NCBI RefSeq assembly: GCF_003863365.1
Contig: NZ_RQXT01000059.1
Location: 1-42,058 of the forward strand
Direction: 5' to 3'
DNA: 42,058 nt
Origin: Mesorhizobium tamadayense
Lineage (GTDB): Bacteria; Pseudomonadota; Alphaproteobacteria; Rhizobiales; Rhizobiaceae
A model generated the notes under the pieces. The model saw nothing but the letters and a program-made list of their open reading frames with translations, was not told where the DNA came from and searched no databases. Made by a program: the position numbers and the translations under genes. This document shows positions 33,644 through 41,952 of this stretch, in pieces; positions within the stretch are counted from its first letter, which is position 1; the number at the start of each line of letters is the position of its first letter.

Positions 33644-34204
33644 ATGCCAACTCTTGTCGAGCAGCCGCCCGAAGATGAGGGGTGGGTTCATGAGGCCAAG
33701 CTCGACGGCTACCGGACGCAGATCATCATCGACAATGGCGGCGTGCGTCTCTACAGCAAGAACGGCAGGGACTGGACGACAAAATACTGGCCCATCGCCC
33801 TGGCAGTCGAACTGCCATGCCGGGCGGCCATTCTGGACGGCGAGGTGATTGTGTCAGGCGATCGGGGTACGCCCGATACTCCTGAACTGGAAGCCGCGAT
33901 CTGGAATGAGCCGAGCCGTCTGGTGTTCGTCGCGTTCGACATCCTCCATCTCGACGGTCGCAATCTTGTCCCCTTGCCTTTGCTGCAGCGCAAGCAAGCG
34001 CTGCGGCAACTGATTGAGCCTGGCCTCGGCAAGATCCAATACAGTGAGCATTTTGAGGGCGACGCGCTGGCGATCTTTCGCGCCATCGAGAAAACCGGGC
34101 TTAATGGCGTCATTTCGAAACGCGCCGACAGCCGCTACAGGAGCGGACCGTCTAAAACATGGCTGAAGGCCAGATATTCGAGAAAGCCGATTTCGAATTG
34201 CTAG
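33590..34204 (+). CDS. ATP-dependent DNA ligase adenylation domain, truncated (LigD-like)
   Basis: 204 residues from a TTG at 33590 (MGKRAKVDGDRLEFIPPQM); first ATG is at 33644. Nucleotidyltransferase motifs are all present: motif I EAKLDGYR with the nucleophilic Lys, motif III SKNGRDWT, motif IIIa/IV LDGEVIV, VFVAFDILHLDG, and V GVISKRADSRYRSGPSKTWLK. The OB-fold domain that should follow is absent: the frame ends RYSRKPISNC. Rhizobia carry several LigD paralogues for end joining; this is an adenylation-only protein or a degraded paralogue. No ribosome binding site is visible. Confidence 0.8.
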   Translation: MGKRAKVDGDRLEFIPPQMPTLVEQPPEDEGWVHEAKLDGYRTQIIIDNGGVRLYSKNGRDWTTKYWPIALAVELPCRAAILDGEVIVSGDRGTPDTPELEAAIWNEPSRLVFVAFDILHLDGRNLVPLPLLQRKQALRQLIEPGLGKIQYSEHFEGDALAIFRAIEKTGLNGVISKRADSRYRSGPSKTWLKARYSRKPISNC

Positions 34205-34375
34205 GTGATAATCCCGCGCGGGCGGCGAACGCCGCTCGGCCCCGTTTGCCGTAATATTTCGAATCACCCCGGCGCCTGCGGCAATTATCTGCAAATTATC
34301 AATTTATTAACAATTAATGGCTGCTCATCGTGTGGATAAACGACCGCCGGTCACAGCGGAGCATGCATCGCAACT

Positions 34376-36223
34376 ATGCTGCACACGGGGCTTGTTAAGA
34401 ATGCGAGCCGAAAGTTTGCCAAGCTTGGCGGGTATGCTATTTTTGAACTGGGGGACGCACATTGGCACCGCCTATGGAGGTGGCACTTGCATCCAAAGGC
34501 ATCAGGCGCCGGCAAGGAGAGTGAGGGGCCTTCTAACGCTGCCTATACCGACGAAGCGCTTCTCGCAGACCTTTTGGCGAACACGACCGAACTTTTGTCG
34601 TTCTATAATCGCAACTTCCGGCTGACGCACTACGCAGCCAGGCTCAAAGGCATGTATGGAGGCGCGGTGGCGCAGGGTGCCGCCATTTGGGAGATCTATC
34701 CGAGCTTCCTCGATTCGAGCTGTCGCGACGAATTTCTTCGGGTGTTCCAGGGCGGCTCTCCGACAAGCATCGACTTGCCGCGACAATCAGGCGAAGCGCC
34801 TCGGTCCGTTTTCGTCTTTGGCACTGCTAATGGTGTTGGAATCAGAGAAACGAGGGAGCACGGTGGGCGGAGCGCAGCGGAGGAGCAGGAGCACGTAATT
34901 CTGCTCCATCAGGCGACGCACGACGTGCTGACCGGACTGCAGAATCGGCGGCGATTCGGCGAGCGGCTGCAGCAAGCACTGGCGGCCATCGGCGGACCAA
35001 AGCCGAAAGCCGCCCTACTGCAAATCGACCTTGACGATTTCAAAGCGGTCAACGACACGCTCGGCCATGGAGCAGGCGACACGCTTCTTCAGCTCGCGGC
35101 AGGTCGAATCCGCGACGCGCTGCAGGACGGCGAATCTGCCTACCGGTACGCCGGCGATGAGTTCGCTGTCATCCAATTGGGCAAGGAGCAGCCCGCGGAA
35201 GCCGAACGTCTTGCCGGATCGCTGGTCGACGCGTTCAAGGAGCCGTTCGTCATCAACGGCATTCCCGTCTTCGTTGGCTCGAGTATCGGAATTGCATTCG
35301 GCCCGGAGCATGGGACCGACGGCGAGCAGTTGATGAAAGCTGCCGACATTGCTCTTTACGCAGCCAAGACGGATGGACGCGGTTGCGCTCGAACGTTCAA
35401 CCGTTCGATGCTGCTCTTGCTCGAGCAACGCGAGAATCTGAGGCGCAGCCTTCGAACCGCGCTGGAGCGGGGCGAGCTCTATCTTGAGTATCAGCCGCTC
35501 ATTCGGCCACCGTCGTCGGTGATCGGTTTCGAAGCGCTGCTGCGGTGGCGGCACCCCGATGTCGGGATCATTCCGCCCAGCGTGTTCATACCCATCGCCG
35601 AGGCCGACGGTCTTATGGACCAGATCGGACGATGGGTGCTCGAGCAAGCTTGTCGCCAGGCATTGACATGGCCTTCCTCGCTGACAGTCGCAGTCAACCT
35701 GTCGCCGGCTCAGTTCCTGAGTGGTTCGCTGACAGACACGGTCGCTCAGGTCATCGACGCAGTTGGAATCCGAGCCGACCGACTTGAACTTGAGATAACC
35801 GAAACGGTTCTTCTTGAGAAGACGATCGACAATATCGATACGCTAAATACTTTGAATGTCTTGGGAATACGCATTTCGCTAGACGATTTTGGAACATACT
35901 ATTCATCGTTGAGCTATCTCAAGAATTTTCCATTCGACACTTTGAAGATCGATCAATACTTCATCACGGACCTGGAGACCGATCTCAAAGGCCAAACGAT
36001 CGTGCGATCGATCATCAATCTGGCGCACGGCTTGGGAATAAGCGTCACCGCCGAGGGCGTCGAGACGTCGGCACAAGCACGGTGGCTGATCAAGGAAAAT
36101 TGCGATTGCCTGCAGGGCAATCTTCTGGGGCGGCCACTCGATGCCGACGCAACGAGCGATTTCGTCAGGCGGTCCGCGCCGAAGGGGGGACGAGCGATGG
36201 AGGAATCAAATCGGGCGCTCTAG
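34376..36223 (+). CDS. PAS-like/GGDEF/EAL cyclic di-GMP protein
   Basis: 615 residues. The N-terminal part (about 60-150) is PAS-like (LLSFYNRNFRLTHYAARLKG), preceded by a basic leader; no membrane segment. The GGDEF domain spans about 175-340 and has AGDEF at 259-263 with DFKAVNDTLGHGAGD and NR-rich helix before it. The EAL domain spans about 355-605 with FEALLRW (386-388), NLSPAQF, EITETVLL, DDFGTYYSS (503-511) instead of DDFGTGYSS, LKIDQYF and AEGVET. Both domains keep most catalytic residues, so bifunctional or phosphodiesterase activity is plausible. The start lacks a ribosome binding site. It lies 161 bp upstream of the partner-switching operon. Confidence 0.9.
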   Translation: MLHTGLVKNASRKFAKLGGYAIFELGDAHWHRLWRWHLHPKASGAGKESEGPSNAAYTDEALLADLLANTTELLSFYNRNFRLTHYAARLKGMYGGAVAQGAAIWEIYPSFLDSSCRDEFLRVFQGGSPTSIDLPRQSGEAPRSVFVFGTANGVGIRETREHGGRSAAEEQEHVILLHQATHDVLTGLQNRRRFGERLQQALAAIGGPKPKAALLQIDLDDFKAVNDTLGHGAGDTLLQLAAGRIRDALQDGESAYRYAGDEFAVIQLGKEQPAEAERLAGSLVDAFKEPFVINGIPVFVGSSIGIAFGPEHGTDGEQLMKAADIALYAAKTDGRGCARTFNRSMLLLLEQRENLRRSLRTALERGELYLEYQPLIRPPSSVIGFEALLRWRHPDVGIIPPSVFIPIAEADGLMDQIGRWVLEQACRQALTWPSSLTVAVNLSPAQFLSGSLTDTVAQVIDAVGIRADRLELEITETVLLEKTIDNIDTLNTLNVLGIRISLDDFGTYYSSLSYLKNFPFDTLKIDQYFITDLETDLKGQTIVRSIINLAHGLGISVTAEGVETSAQARWLIKENCDCLQGNLLGRPLDADATSDFVRRSAPKGGRAMEESNRAL

Positions 36224-36384
36224 CGCTTGCACCCTTGTAAAGCGGAGAGTTGTAGAGACGATCGAAGCAGATACCGCGCAGTTCTGGTTATGCGGGACTG
36301 GCGCATCACGAGGCGATCAAATTTCCGTCTCGGAGGTCATTGCGCCACCAGAGCTCAATACGGATGGAATAAGGGAGGATGCCG

Positions 36385-36906
36385 ATGGGACCCGTTCATC
36401 ATGACCTGGCTGGCGAGCCGACTTTTGAGCCGATGATACAGATCGACATGGAAGTCAGAACTTTTGTCTCCGCCTGGAGACACTGCGACTATGTCTCGAC
36501 ATATATGGCCCGGATGATCAGTCAAAATCGATCAGACTCGGTCCGCCATTCAAATCTCTTCTCCTCTGCGTTCAACGAATTGCTGGAAGTCGCGTTTCGT
36601 ACGCGCCATGCCGATGGCGAATTGGCATGCAGGGTCTCTCGCCATGGCGCGACTGATAGGATCGAGCTGACATTTCCTTGCCTGCCGGAGGAGCGACAAT
36701 TCTATCAAGAAGCCGTGTCGCAAGTCGCCGGATTTGAAGCCAGGGAACGATACCTTAACTCCGTGTCCGGGGATCTCGCCCCCAGCCGGGAGGTCGTGCT
36801 CCTGGAACTGGCTGTCGACTACAACGCAACACTCAGGGTCGAGGAAGCCGACGGCGATGCGGTCAAGCTTGTCGTGGATCTACCGCTTGAGGGCCTTGAA
36901 CATTGA
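36385..36906 (+). CDS. HATPase-like switch protein with altered N-box (slr1658-like)
   Basis: 173 residues. ATG 36385 chosen because AAGGGAGG precedes it by six bases; an ATG at 36379 is too close to it. It is a clear paralogue of the product at 40447: both share WRHC near residue 31, RHS in front of the N-box, and NELxE. Here the box is FNELLEVA (63-70), where the expected second Asn (ENA) is Val, and no GxGxxG-type lid (GHSGLG) is visible. It is thus likely to be non-kinase, a protein-binding partner. Its stop overlaps the TTG start of the STAS-methyltransferase, so they are translationally coupled. Confidence 0.8.
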   Translation: MGPVHHDLAGEPTFEPMIQIDMEVRTFVSAWRHCDYVSTYMARMISQNRSDSVRHSNLFSSAFNELLEVAFRTRHADGELACRVSRHGATDRIELTFPCLPEERQFYQEAVSQVAGFEARERYLNSVSGDLAPSREVVLLELAVDYNATLRVEEADGDAVKLVVDLPLEGLEH

Positions 36907-38081
36907 GCCCTTACAACCTCCTTCCACGCTTCAAGGCGCAATACGACGCGAACAACCAGGAGTTCTCCATATCCGGGGTGGTCCGGCCCCAGGCGATCGA
37001 TGAGCTCGGGCCCAGCCTTACGTTGCTTCGCGATGCCATTGGTCGTGTGCGCGGCGTTCTCTACGTCAATGTCAGACGCCTGACGCAGATGAACAACGCT
37101 GCATTTCACGTCTTTTCGAGGATCATCATCGACGCCTGCCGCGCTCGACCCGAGCTCAAATTTGTCGTCATCACGTCAAGCGTCGTCGGATGGACCTCGC
37201 GAAAATTCGGTCGCTTGAGCGGAATCGAACCGAACATCACGGTCGAGGAGTATGACAGCCAATTCTATCCGGGGCAGGGCTTTCTCGAGGAAGGCGGGTT
37301 CGTCCCAATCCTGCGCACGCAGACAAAGATGACATGGCGCCACGAGCGCGCAATCTTGCGGCGACACGGCATGAGGCCCGGGATCGTCATGGCCGACATC
37401 TGTTGCGGGATCGGTGATTTCGCCGTGCTGGTGCAAAAGGAGTTCCAGCCATCGCGGATCGTCGCCCTCGACCACTCGATATCAAGCCTGAACTATGCTC
37501 GACGAGTGATGCGGGAGTTCGATATCCGGGGCATCGAATATACCTATGGCGATGCGTCGGAAATGCTGCTTGACGAAGCACAGTTTGACCTGGTCACCTG
37601 CCGGCATTCCTTACAAATCTTCAATCGACCTGAACTGATCCTCAAGGAACTCTACCGCATATGCAAGCCAGGCGGCCGGGTCTACATCACCAACGAGAAG
37701 AATTCGCATTGCCTCGGCGAGCCGCGCGCCGAAAGCATTGGATGGACCTACAACGAGGTGGCGAAGCTGTTCGGGTATTTCGAGATGGACGTCGAGCTTG
37801 GGCCGAAGAGTCGGCGATATCTGATCGAGGCCGGATTCGAAGACATCCGTGTCGAGACCTTCATGGTCACTAACCTGGACGGCGATCCGCAGGACTTCGC
37901 CGATGTCATTGAAGCCTGGGCAAATGTCTATGCGGGCGAAATGGCTGCCAGACGCGGCGACGGACCGGAGTTCGTTGCACGGTTCCGGCAGGGCTTTCAG
38001 GACCACATTTTCGCCGCGCTCCACCCCAAGGGTTATGCGGGTTGGCCGATCTGGGTCGCATCGGGGCGACGGCCGCAATGA
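36903..38081 (+). CDS. STAS-like domain fused to SAM-dependent methyltransferase
   Basis: 392 residues, TTG start overlapping the previous stop. Residues about 1-125 align with the STAS protein at 41008: LYVNVRRLTQMNNAAFHVF against LNLKDLHFLNSSGINLLAKF, and GWTSRKFGRLSGIEPN against WQSKSLPNLKKLHPAL. The phosphorylatable Ser is replaced by Asn-Ala-Ala. Residues about 150-385 are a class I methyltransferase with motif I ADICCGIGDFAVLV (164-177), acidic residue in VALDHS, and LVTCRHSLQIF. Substrate unknown; a partner-switched methyltransferase is inferred. Next gene overlaps by 4 nt (ATGA). Confidence 0.88.
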   Translation: MSPYNLLPRFKAQYDANNQEFSISGVVRPQAIDELGPSLTLLRDAIGRVRGVLYVNVRRLTQMNNAAFHVFSRIIIDACRARPELKFVVITSSVVGWTSRKFGRLSGIEPNITVEEYDSQFYPGQGFLEEGGFVPILRTQTKMTWRHERAILRRHGMRPGIVMADICCGIGDFAVLVQKEFQPSRIVALDHSISSLNYARRVMREFDIRGIEYTYGDASEMLLDEAQFDLVTCRHSLQIFNRPELILKELYRICKPGGRVYITNEKNSHCLGEPRAESIGWTYNEVAKLFGYFEMDVELGPKSRRYLIEAGFEDIRVETFMVTNLDGDPQDFADVIEAWANVYAGEMAARRGDGPEFVARFRQGFQDHIFAALHPKGYAGWPIWVASGRRPQ

Positions 38082-40444
38082 AAGCCGACAATGAGCCTAC
38101 ACCGCGTTTCGGCCTGCGCTCCTTTCGAGCGAAATTCGTATTGGTCGTCGGCGGCGCCGTCCTGTTCGACCTCCTGCTGAGCGGTGGCCTGGCGCTTTGG
38201 AACGTTCAAAAGCTGTCGCGCGACGCCACATCGGAAGTCGGTGAGGGCCTGACGAACGCAAACCAGGAATATATTCGTTCCTATGCCGAGTCGACAGCGT
38301 CAAGTGTCGACCTGTTGCTCGATCGAGTCCATGGGGACGTCAAGGCGCTGGCCGGCGTGCTGCAGGCCCAGATCGACGATCCGAGGAGACGGCAACAGGT
38401 CGGAGCGACCCTTTCGCGTGAGGCACCCGACTCCGTGAAGGTCGTCTACGACGCGCACGGCGATTGGGCGCAGAACCTGCCGGGCGCGCCCTCCGTGGTA
38501 AGCGTCTGGGGCTACCTGCTGGGCGCCGACCACAATCCGCTGCCGAGCGTTCAGCAGGAAATTGAAGACAGTACCGTGATCGATCTCGTCGCGCCGACTC
38601 TCATGGCCAGCGGGTCGTCCAAGCTGCAGATGTACTATATTGGTCCAAAGGAACGGCCGATCTTCAGGACGGTACCATATACGGATCAGGCACAGACCTT
38701 CGACCGGCTCTATCCAGGCCACAACAAGGCGGAGTTTTGGGAGTTCTTCTTTCCGGGAATCTATGGGTCATGGCAGCAATGGGCCAGCGATCCAGCCTCA
38801 CGTCCGGTCCCCGACGACATTACGCAGACGGCGCCATACACCGATGCAATCACGGGAAAGCTGATCGTCAGCTTTTTCCACCCGTTGTGGACTCGCGATC
38901 GCACCGGTATCGCCGGTACGGCGGGGGCAGACATCACCCTCGATCAGCTCGCGGAAGTCGTCGAACGCGTGAAGATCGCGGAAACCGGGTTCGGCTTCCT
39001 CACGATGTCGACTGGCAACGTGGTGGCGATCAATCCGTCGGGCCAGGCGATCATCGGCCTGACGTCATCAAGCGATGCGAGTACGCAGGGGGTTACCGGC
39101 CTGGAGAGGTCCCTGCGGGCAAGCACGCAGCCGGCTATCGCATCGCTGCCTCTCGACCGGAACAATGACGGCGTCATCCAGCACATCATGCTCGACAGCA
39201 AGGGCGAACACGTACCCTACATTGTCGTCCTCAAGAGGTTGAAGCCGACCAATCTGTGGAGTTCGGGGCCTATCAAGTCCGAGACGATGTCGGTCGGGAT
39301 CGTCGTTCCCGAACGGGAGATCTATGCGTCCCTGTTCGCCGCGCAGCAGAGTATTTCGCGCGCAACCAACCGTATCCTGCTCTTTCAGATCGGTGCGATC
39401 GTTGTTTCGCTTCTGATTGTCTTTGCGGCCGTGCTCGGAATTTCGAAGCGGATCACCGCGGGCCTCAGGGCGCTCGCCAGCGCCGCTCAGAGGCTCCAGT
39501 CCAAAGACTATTCAGTGCGTGTGAGCATTCCAACACGCGACGAGGTTGGAGCGGCAGGGATCGCCTTCAACCGCATGGCTGAGCAGATCAGCTTTCATAC
39601 GGAAAACCTCGAGCAACTCGTGGACGAACGGACCAGGGAGCTCGGGGACGCAAATCAGGAGATTTCCGCACTCAACGAAAAGCTGCGGGACGAGAACGTC
39701 CGCCTCGGCGCCGAGCTCGCGGTTGCCCGGCAGATCCAGATGATGGTCCTGCCGAAACCATTCGAACTCGAAGCGATTCCGGGGCTGGAGATCGCAGCCT
39801 ACATGCGGCCGGCCGACGAGGTCGGCGGGGACTACTACGACGTCCTGCAGAACGGATCACGGGTCAAGATCGGCATCGGCGACGTGACCGGTCATGGTCT
39901 CGAGAGCGGCGTGCTGATGCTGATGGTCCAATCCGTTGCACGCGCGCTGCAGGAGGCCAACGAAGGTGATCCGCACCAGTTTCTGGTTCGGCTGAACAGG
40001 GCGATCTACAAGAACATCGAGCGGACGAACACCAATAAGCATCTCTCGCTGGCCTTTCTTGACTTTGAGGATGGGCGGGTAACGCTATCCGGCCAGCATG
40101 AGGACGTTCTCGTCGTGCGCGCGGATGGGGATGTCGAACGAATCGATACGCTTGATCTGGGTCTGCCGGTTGGCCTGGAAAATGACATCTCGCAGTTCAT
40201 TGACACGCGTGACATCGTGTTCGGGAGCGGCGACGTGATCGTGTTGCACACCGACGGTGTGACCGAGGCGGAGGACGAGGACAGAAGACTGTTCGGGTTC
40301 GATCGCCTCTGCCGGAGCGTGCAAAAGCGTCACGGCAGCAGCGCCGAGGAAATCAAGACCGGGATCATCGAGGATCTGATGGCCCATATCGGAATCCAGA
40401 AGATCCACGATGACATCACCCTCGTGATCATAAGGCACACATAG
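38078..40444 (+). CDS. Membrane Cache-HAMP SpoIIE-type PP2C phosphatase
   Basis: 788 residues. TM1 at about 19-42, an extracytoplasmic dCache-like sensor (50-425, with YTDAITGKLIVSFFHPL), TM2 at 433-455, HAMP 455-508 and a coiled coil to about 555. The PP2C/SpoIIE domain (about 570-788) has GGDYYD with Asp585, GDVTGHG with Asp602, DGVTE with Asp726 and IHDDIT with Asp778/779, all metal ligands present. It should dephosphorylate a STAS protein such as the product at 41008 in response to an extracellular signal. ATG 38078 overlaps the previous stop; a frame start at 38042 is unlikely. Confidence 0.93.
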   Translation: MKADNEPTPRFGLRSFRAKFVLVVGGAVLFDLLLSGGLALWNVQKLSRDATSEVGEGLTNANQEYIRSYAESTASSVDLLLDRVHGDVKALAGVLQAQIDDPRRRQQVGATLSREAPDSVKVVYDAHGDWAQNLPGAPSVVSVWGYLLGADHNPLPSVQQEIEDSTVIDLVAPTLMASGSSKLQMYYIGPKERPIFRTVPYTDQAQTFDRLYPGHNKAEFWEFFFPGIYGSWQQWASDPASRPVPDDITQTAPYTDAITGKLIVSFFHPLWTRDRTGIAGTAGADITLDQLAEVVERVKIAETGFGFLTMSTGNVVAINPSGQAIIGLTSSSDASTQGVTGLERSLRASTQPAIASLPLDRNNDGVIQHIMLDSKGEHVPYIVVLKRLKPTNLWSSGPIKSETMSVGIVVPEREIYASLFAAQQSISRATNRILLFQIGAIVVSLLIVFAAVLGISKRITAGLRALASAAQRLQSKDYSVRVSIPTRDEVGAAGIAFNRMAEQISFHTENLEQLVDERTRELGDANQEISALNEKLRDENVRLGAELAVARQIQMMVLPKPFELEAIPGLEIAAYMRPADEVGGDYYDVLQNGSRVKIGIGDVTGHGLESGVLMLMVQSVARALQEANEGDPHQFLVRLNRAIYKNIERTNTNKHLSLAFLDFEDGRVTLSGQHEDVLVVRADGDVERIDTLDLGLPVGLENDISQFIDTRDIVFGSGDVIVLHTDGVTEAEDEDRRLFGFDRLCRSVQKRHGSSAEEIKTGIIEDLMAHIGIQKIHDDITLVIIRHT

Positions 40445-40446
40445 AA

Positions 40447-41007
40447 ATGACAGCGCTGTTCGGTACCCCTGACATTGCAATCGGGATGAAGGAGAGTGTC
40501 AGTCGCGTGCGGCTGTTCGACGGACCTCTCGACTTGAGTTGGCGTCATTGTGCTACGACCTCGGACTTCATCGCCGATCTTTTCGCGTTGCGCTTTCAGT
40601 CGTCCCGCAATGACTACATGGAAGTGCGGCATAGTATCGGATATCTGGCCAACGAACTCATCGAAAATGCCGTCAAGTTTCGCGCACCGGGCGAGATCGT
40701 GATCGAGGCGTCGATGGATTCGGAGTGCTTCAAGCTCAAGGTGTCGAATGACGTCGATGGTGAAAACGCGTCCGAGTTCCAAAGCCTCCTGGCGGACATC
40801 ACGGTTGGCGACCCCAAGGACCTGCTGATACAGCGGATTGAGGCGAATGCCGCGAACCCCGACGTGGGGCACTCCGGGCTCGGATTGCTGACGTTGATGA
40901 GCGACTATGGCGCGCGCCTGGCCTGGATATTCAGTTCCGCCGACGAAAACGATCGGATCTGCCTGGAGACATATGCCTCCATTCCGATTTCCCAGACCCA
41001 AAACTAG
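40447..41007 (+). CDS. HATPase-like switch protein with intact N-box (slr1658-like)
   Basis: 186 residues. The N-box is NELIENAVKF (69-78) and the G-box GHSGLGLLTLMSDYG (141-155), both intact. This matches the anti-sigma-like kinase family that accompanies SpoIIE phosphatases and STAS proteins. It probably phosphorylates the STAS protein encoded right after it. It starts 2 bp after the phosphatase stop. Paralogue of the 36385 product, in which the same N-box is altered. Confidence 0.87.
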   Translation: MTALFGTPDIAIGMKESVSRVRLFDGPLDLSWRHCATTSDFIADLFALRFQSSRNDYMEVRHSIGYLANELIENAVKFRAPGEIVIEASMDSECFKLKVSNDVDGENASEFQSLLADITVGDPKDLLIQRIEANAANPDVGHSGLGLLTLMSDYGARLAWIFSSADENDRICLETYASIPISQTQN

Positions 41008-41364
41008 ATGAAACGAAGCCAGGCTATGGAAATCAAGACCGACGACTACCGCGTGTGGACTGAAGGAAGCGACATATTTTTCGACGGTGCAATGCGGCTT
41101 GCCAGTTCCGAGGCCGGTGCGCCGATCACGGCTTTGGCGACTAGCGTTCTTGCCTCAAATCCGGCTTCCATTACGCTCAATTTGAAGGACCTACACTTTC
41201 TCAACTCTTCCGGCATCAATCTGCTGGCGAAATTCACCATCGAGGTGCGCAAGCATCCCGATGTTCGCCTCGTCGTGCGCGGAACGCCCGACATACCCTG
41301 GCAATCGAAATCATTGCCGAATCTGAAGAAGCTGCATCCCGCCTTGGTGCTATTGATGGACTGA
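41008..41364 (+). CDS. STAS domain antagonist protein (slr1659-like)
   Basis: 118 residues, ATG directly after the previous stop (an ATG at 41026 following AGG is possible). Single STAS domain. The conserved phosphorylation site is LNSSGIN with Ser67 and Ser68, and the downstream helix LLAKFTIEVRKHPDVRLVV is family-typical. It is the expected phospho-target in a partner-switching module with the 40447 ATPase and the SpoIIE phosphatase. It has homology to the N-terminal domain of the STAS-methyltransferase. Downstream target unknown. Last gene of the operon. Confidence 0.88.
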   Translation: MKRSQAMEIKTDDYRVWTEGSDIFFDGAMRLASSEAGAPITALATSVLASNPASITLNLKDLHFLNSSGINLLAKFTIEVRKHPDVRLVVRGTPDIPWQSKSLPNLKKLHPALVLLMD

Positions 41365-41409
41365 CAGGTTTGTCCGGAAGTCAATGTGCCCCTTCAATCG
41401 TCAGTTGAT

Positions 41410-41690
41410 CGATCGAGCGCGTTCCTGAGGAAGTGCAGGTAGCAGCGCTGCCAGGCGGCTTCGGGGATGACCTCGCCGATCGCCGCGACAAGGCCGGCAT
41501 GGTCGTCGGACACGACCAGTTCGACTCCTCTGAGGCCGCGCGCCTTCAAGCCGACGAGGAAGTCCTTCCAGGCCGAGCGGCTCTCGCGATTGGCCATCTC
41601 GACAGCCAGGATCTGGCGCCTGCCATCCCAGTCGACGCCGACCGCGATCAGCACCACCTGGCTCATCACGACGCCGGCTTCCAAAGCAGG
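41410..41690 (-). pseudogene. IS256 family transposase fragment
   Basis: Around residues DWDGRRQILAVEMANRESRS, VSDDHAGLVAAIGEVIPEAAW and QRCYLHFLRNAL the frame matches the central catalytic part of IS256 transposases. Only about 90 codons remain; both the N-terminal and the C-terminal regions are missing and the frame stops at LDRSTDD. No terminal inverted repeats are visible. It is a dead remnant directly downstream of the STAS gene. Confidence 0.85.
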
Positions 41691-41769
41691 GGAACGGCCA
41701 ACCAGTTGCTGGCTTTGGCGTGGAACCGCAAACTTTCTCCGAAGTTGTGCAGGAAAAGGAATCTGTGCG

Positions 41770-41952
41770 ATGCCGAAATCGCCGAAACGGGAAAAAGCAC
41801 GCAAACCAACACCGCATAATCCCAGTCCACAAGACAAGCCGCCAAGGGACACGCGTGAAAACCCGGCGCCGAACCCAGATGGCCCCAGCGAATTACCCGA
41901 TACGAGCACGCGAGAAGAGGTCGAGACAATCAGGCCCAATCTGAAGCGTTAG
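41770..41952 (+). CDS. Small basic Pro-rich hypothetical protein
   Basis: 60 residues from an ATG at 41770 preceded by AAAAGGA. It begins MPKSPKREKARKPTPHNPSP and ends STREEVETIRPNLKR; rich in Lys, Pro, Asp and Glu, without hydrophobic segments, so probably disordered. No family recognised. It overlaps nothing else and follows the IS256 remnant. Confidence 0.5.
   Translation: MPKSPKREKARKPTPHNPSPQDKPPRDTRENPAPNPDGPSELPDTSTREEVETIRPNLKR

Noticed and set aside
41394..41939. Complete transposase gene or intact insertion sequence
   Set aside because: Only a central fragment matches IS256; no ends or inverted repeats are visible.
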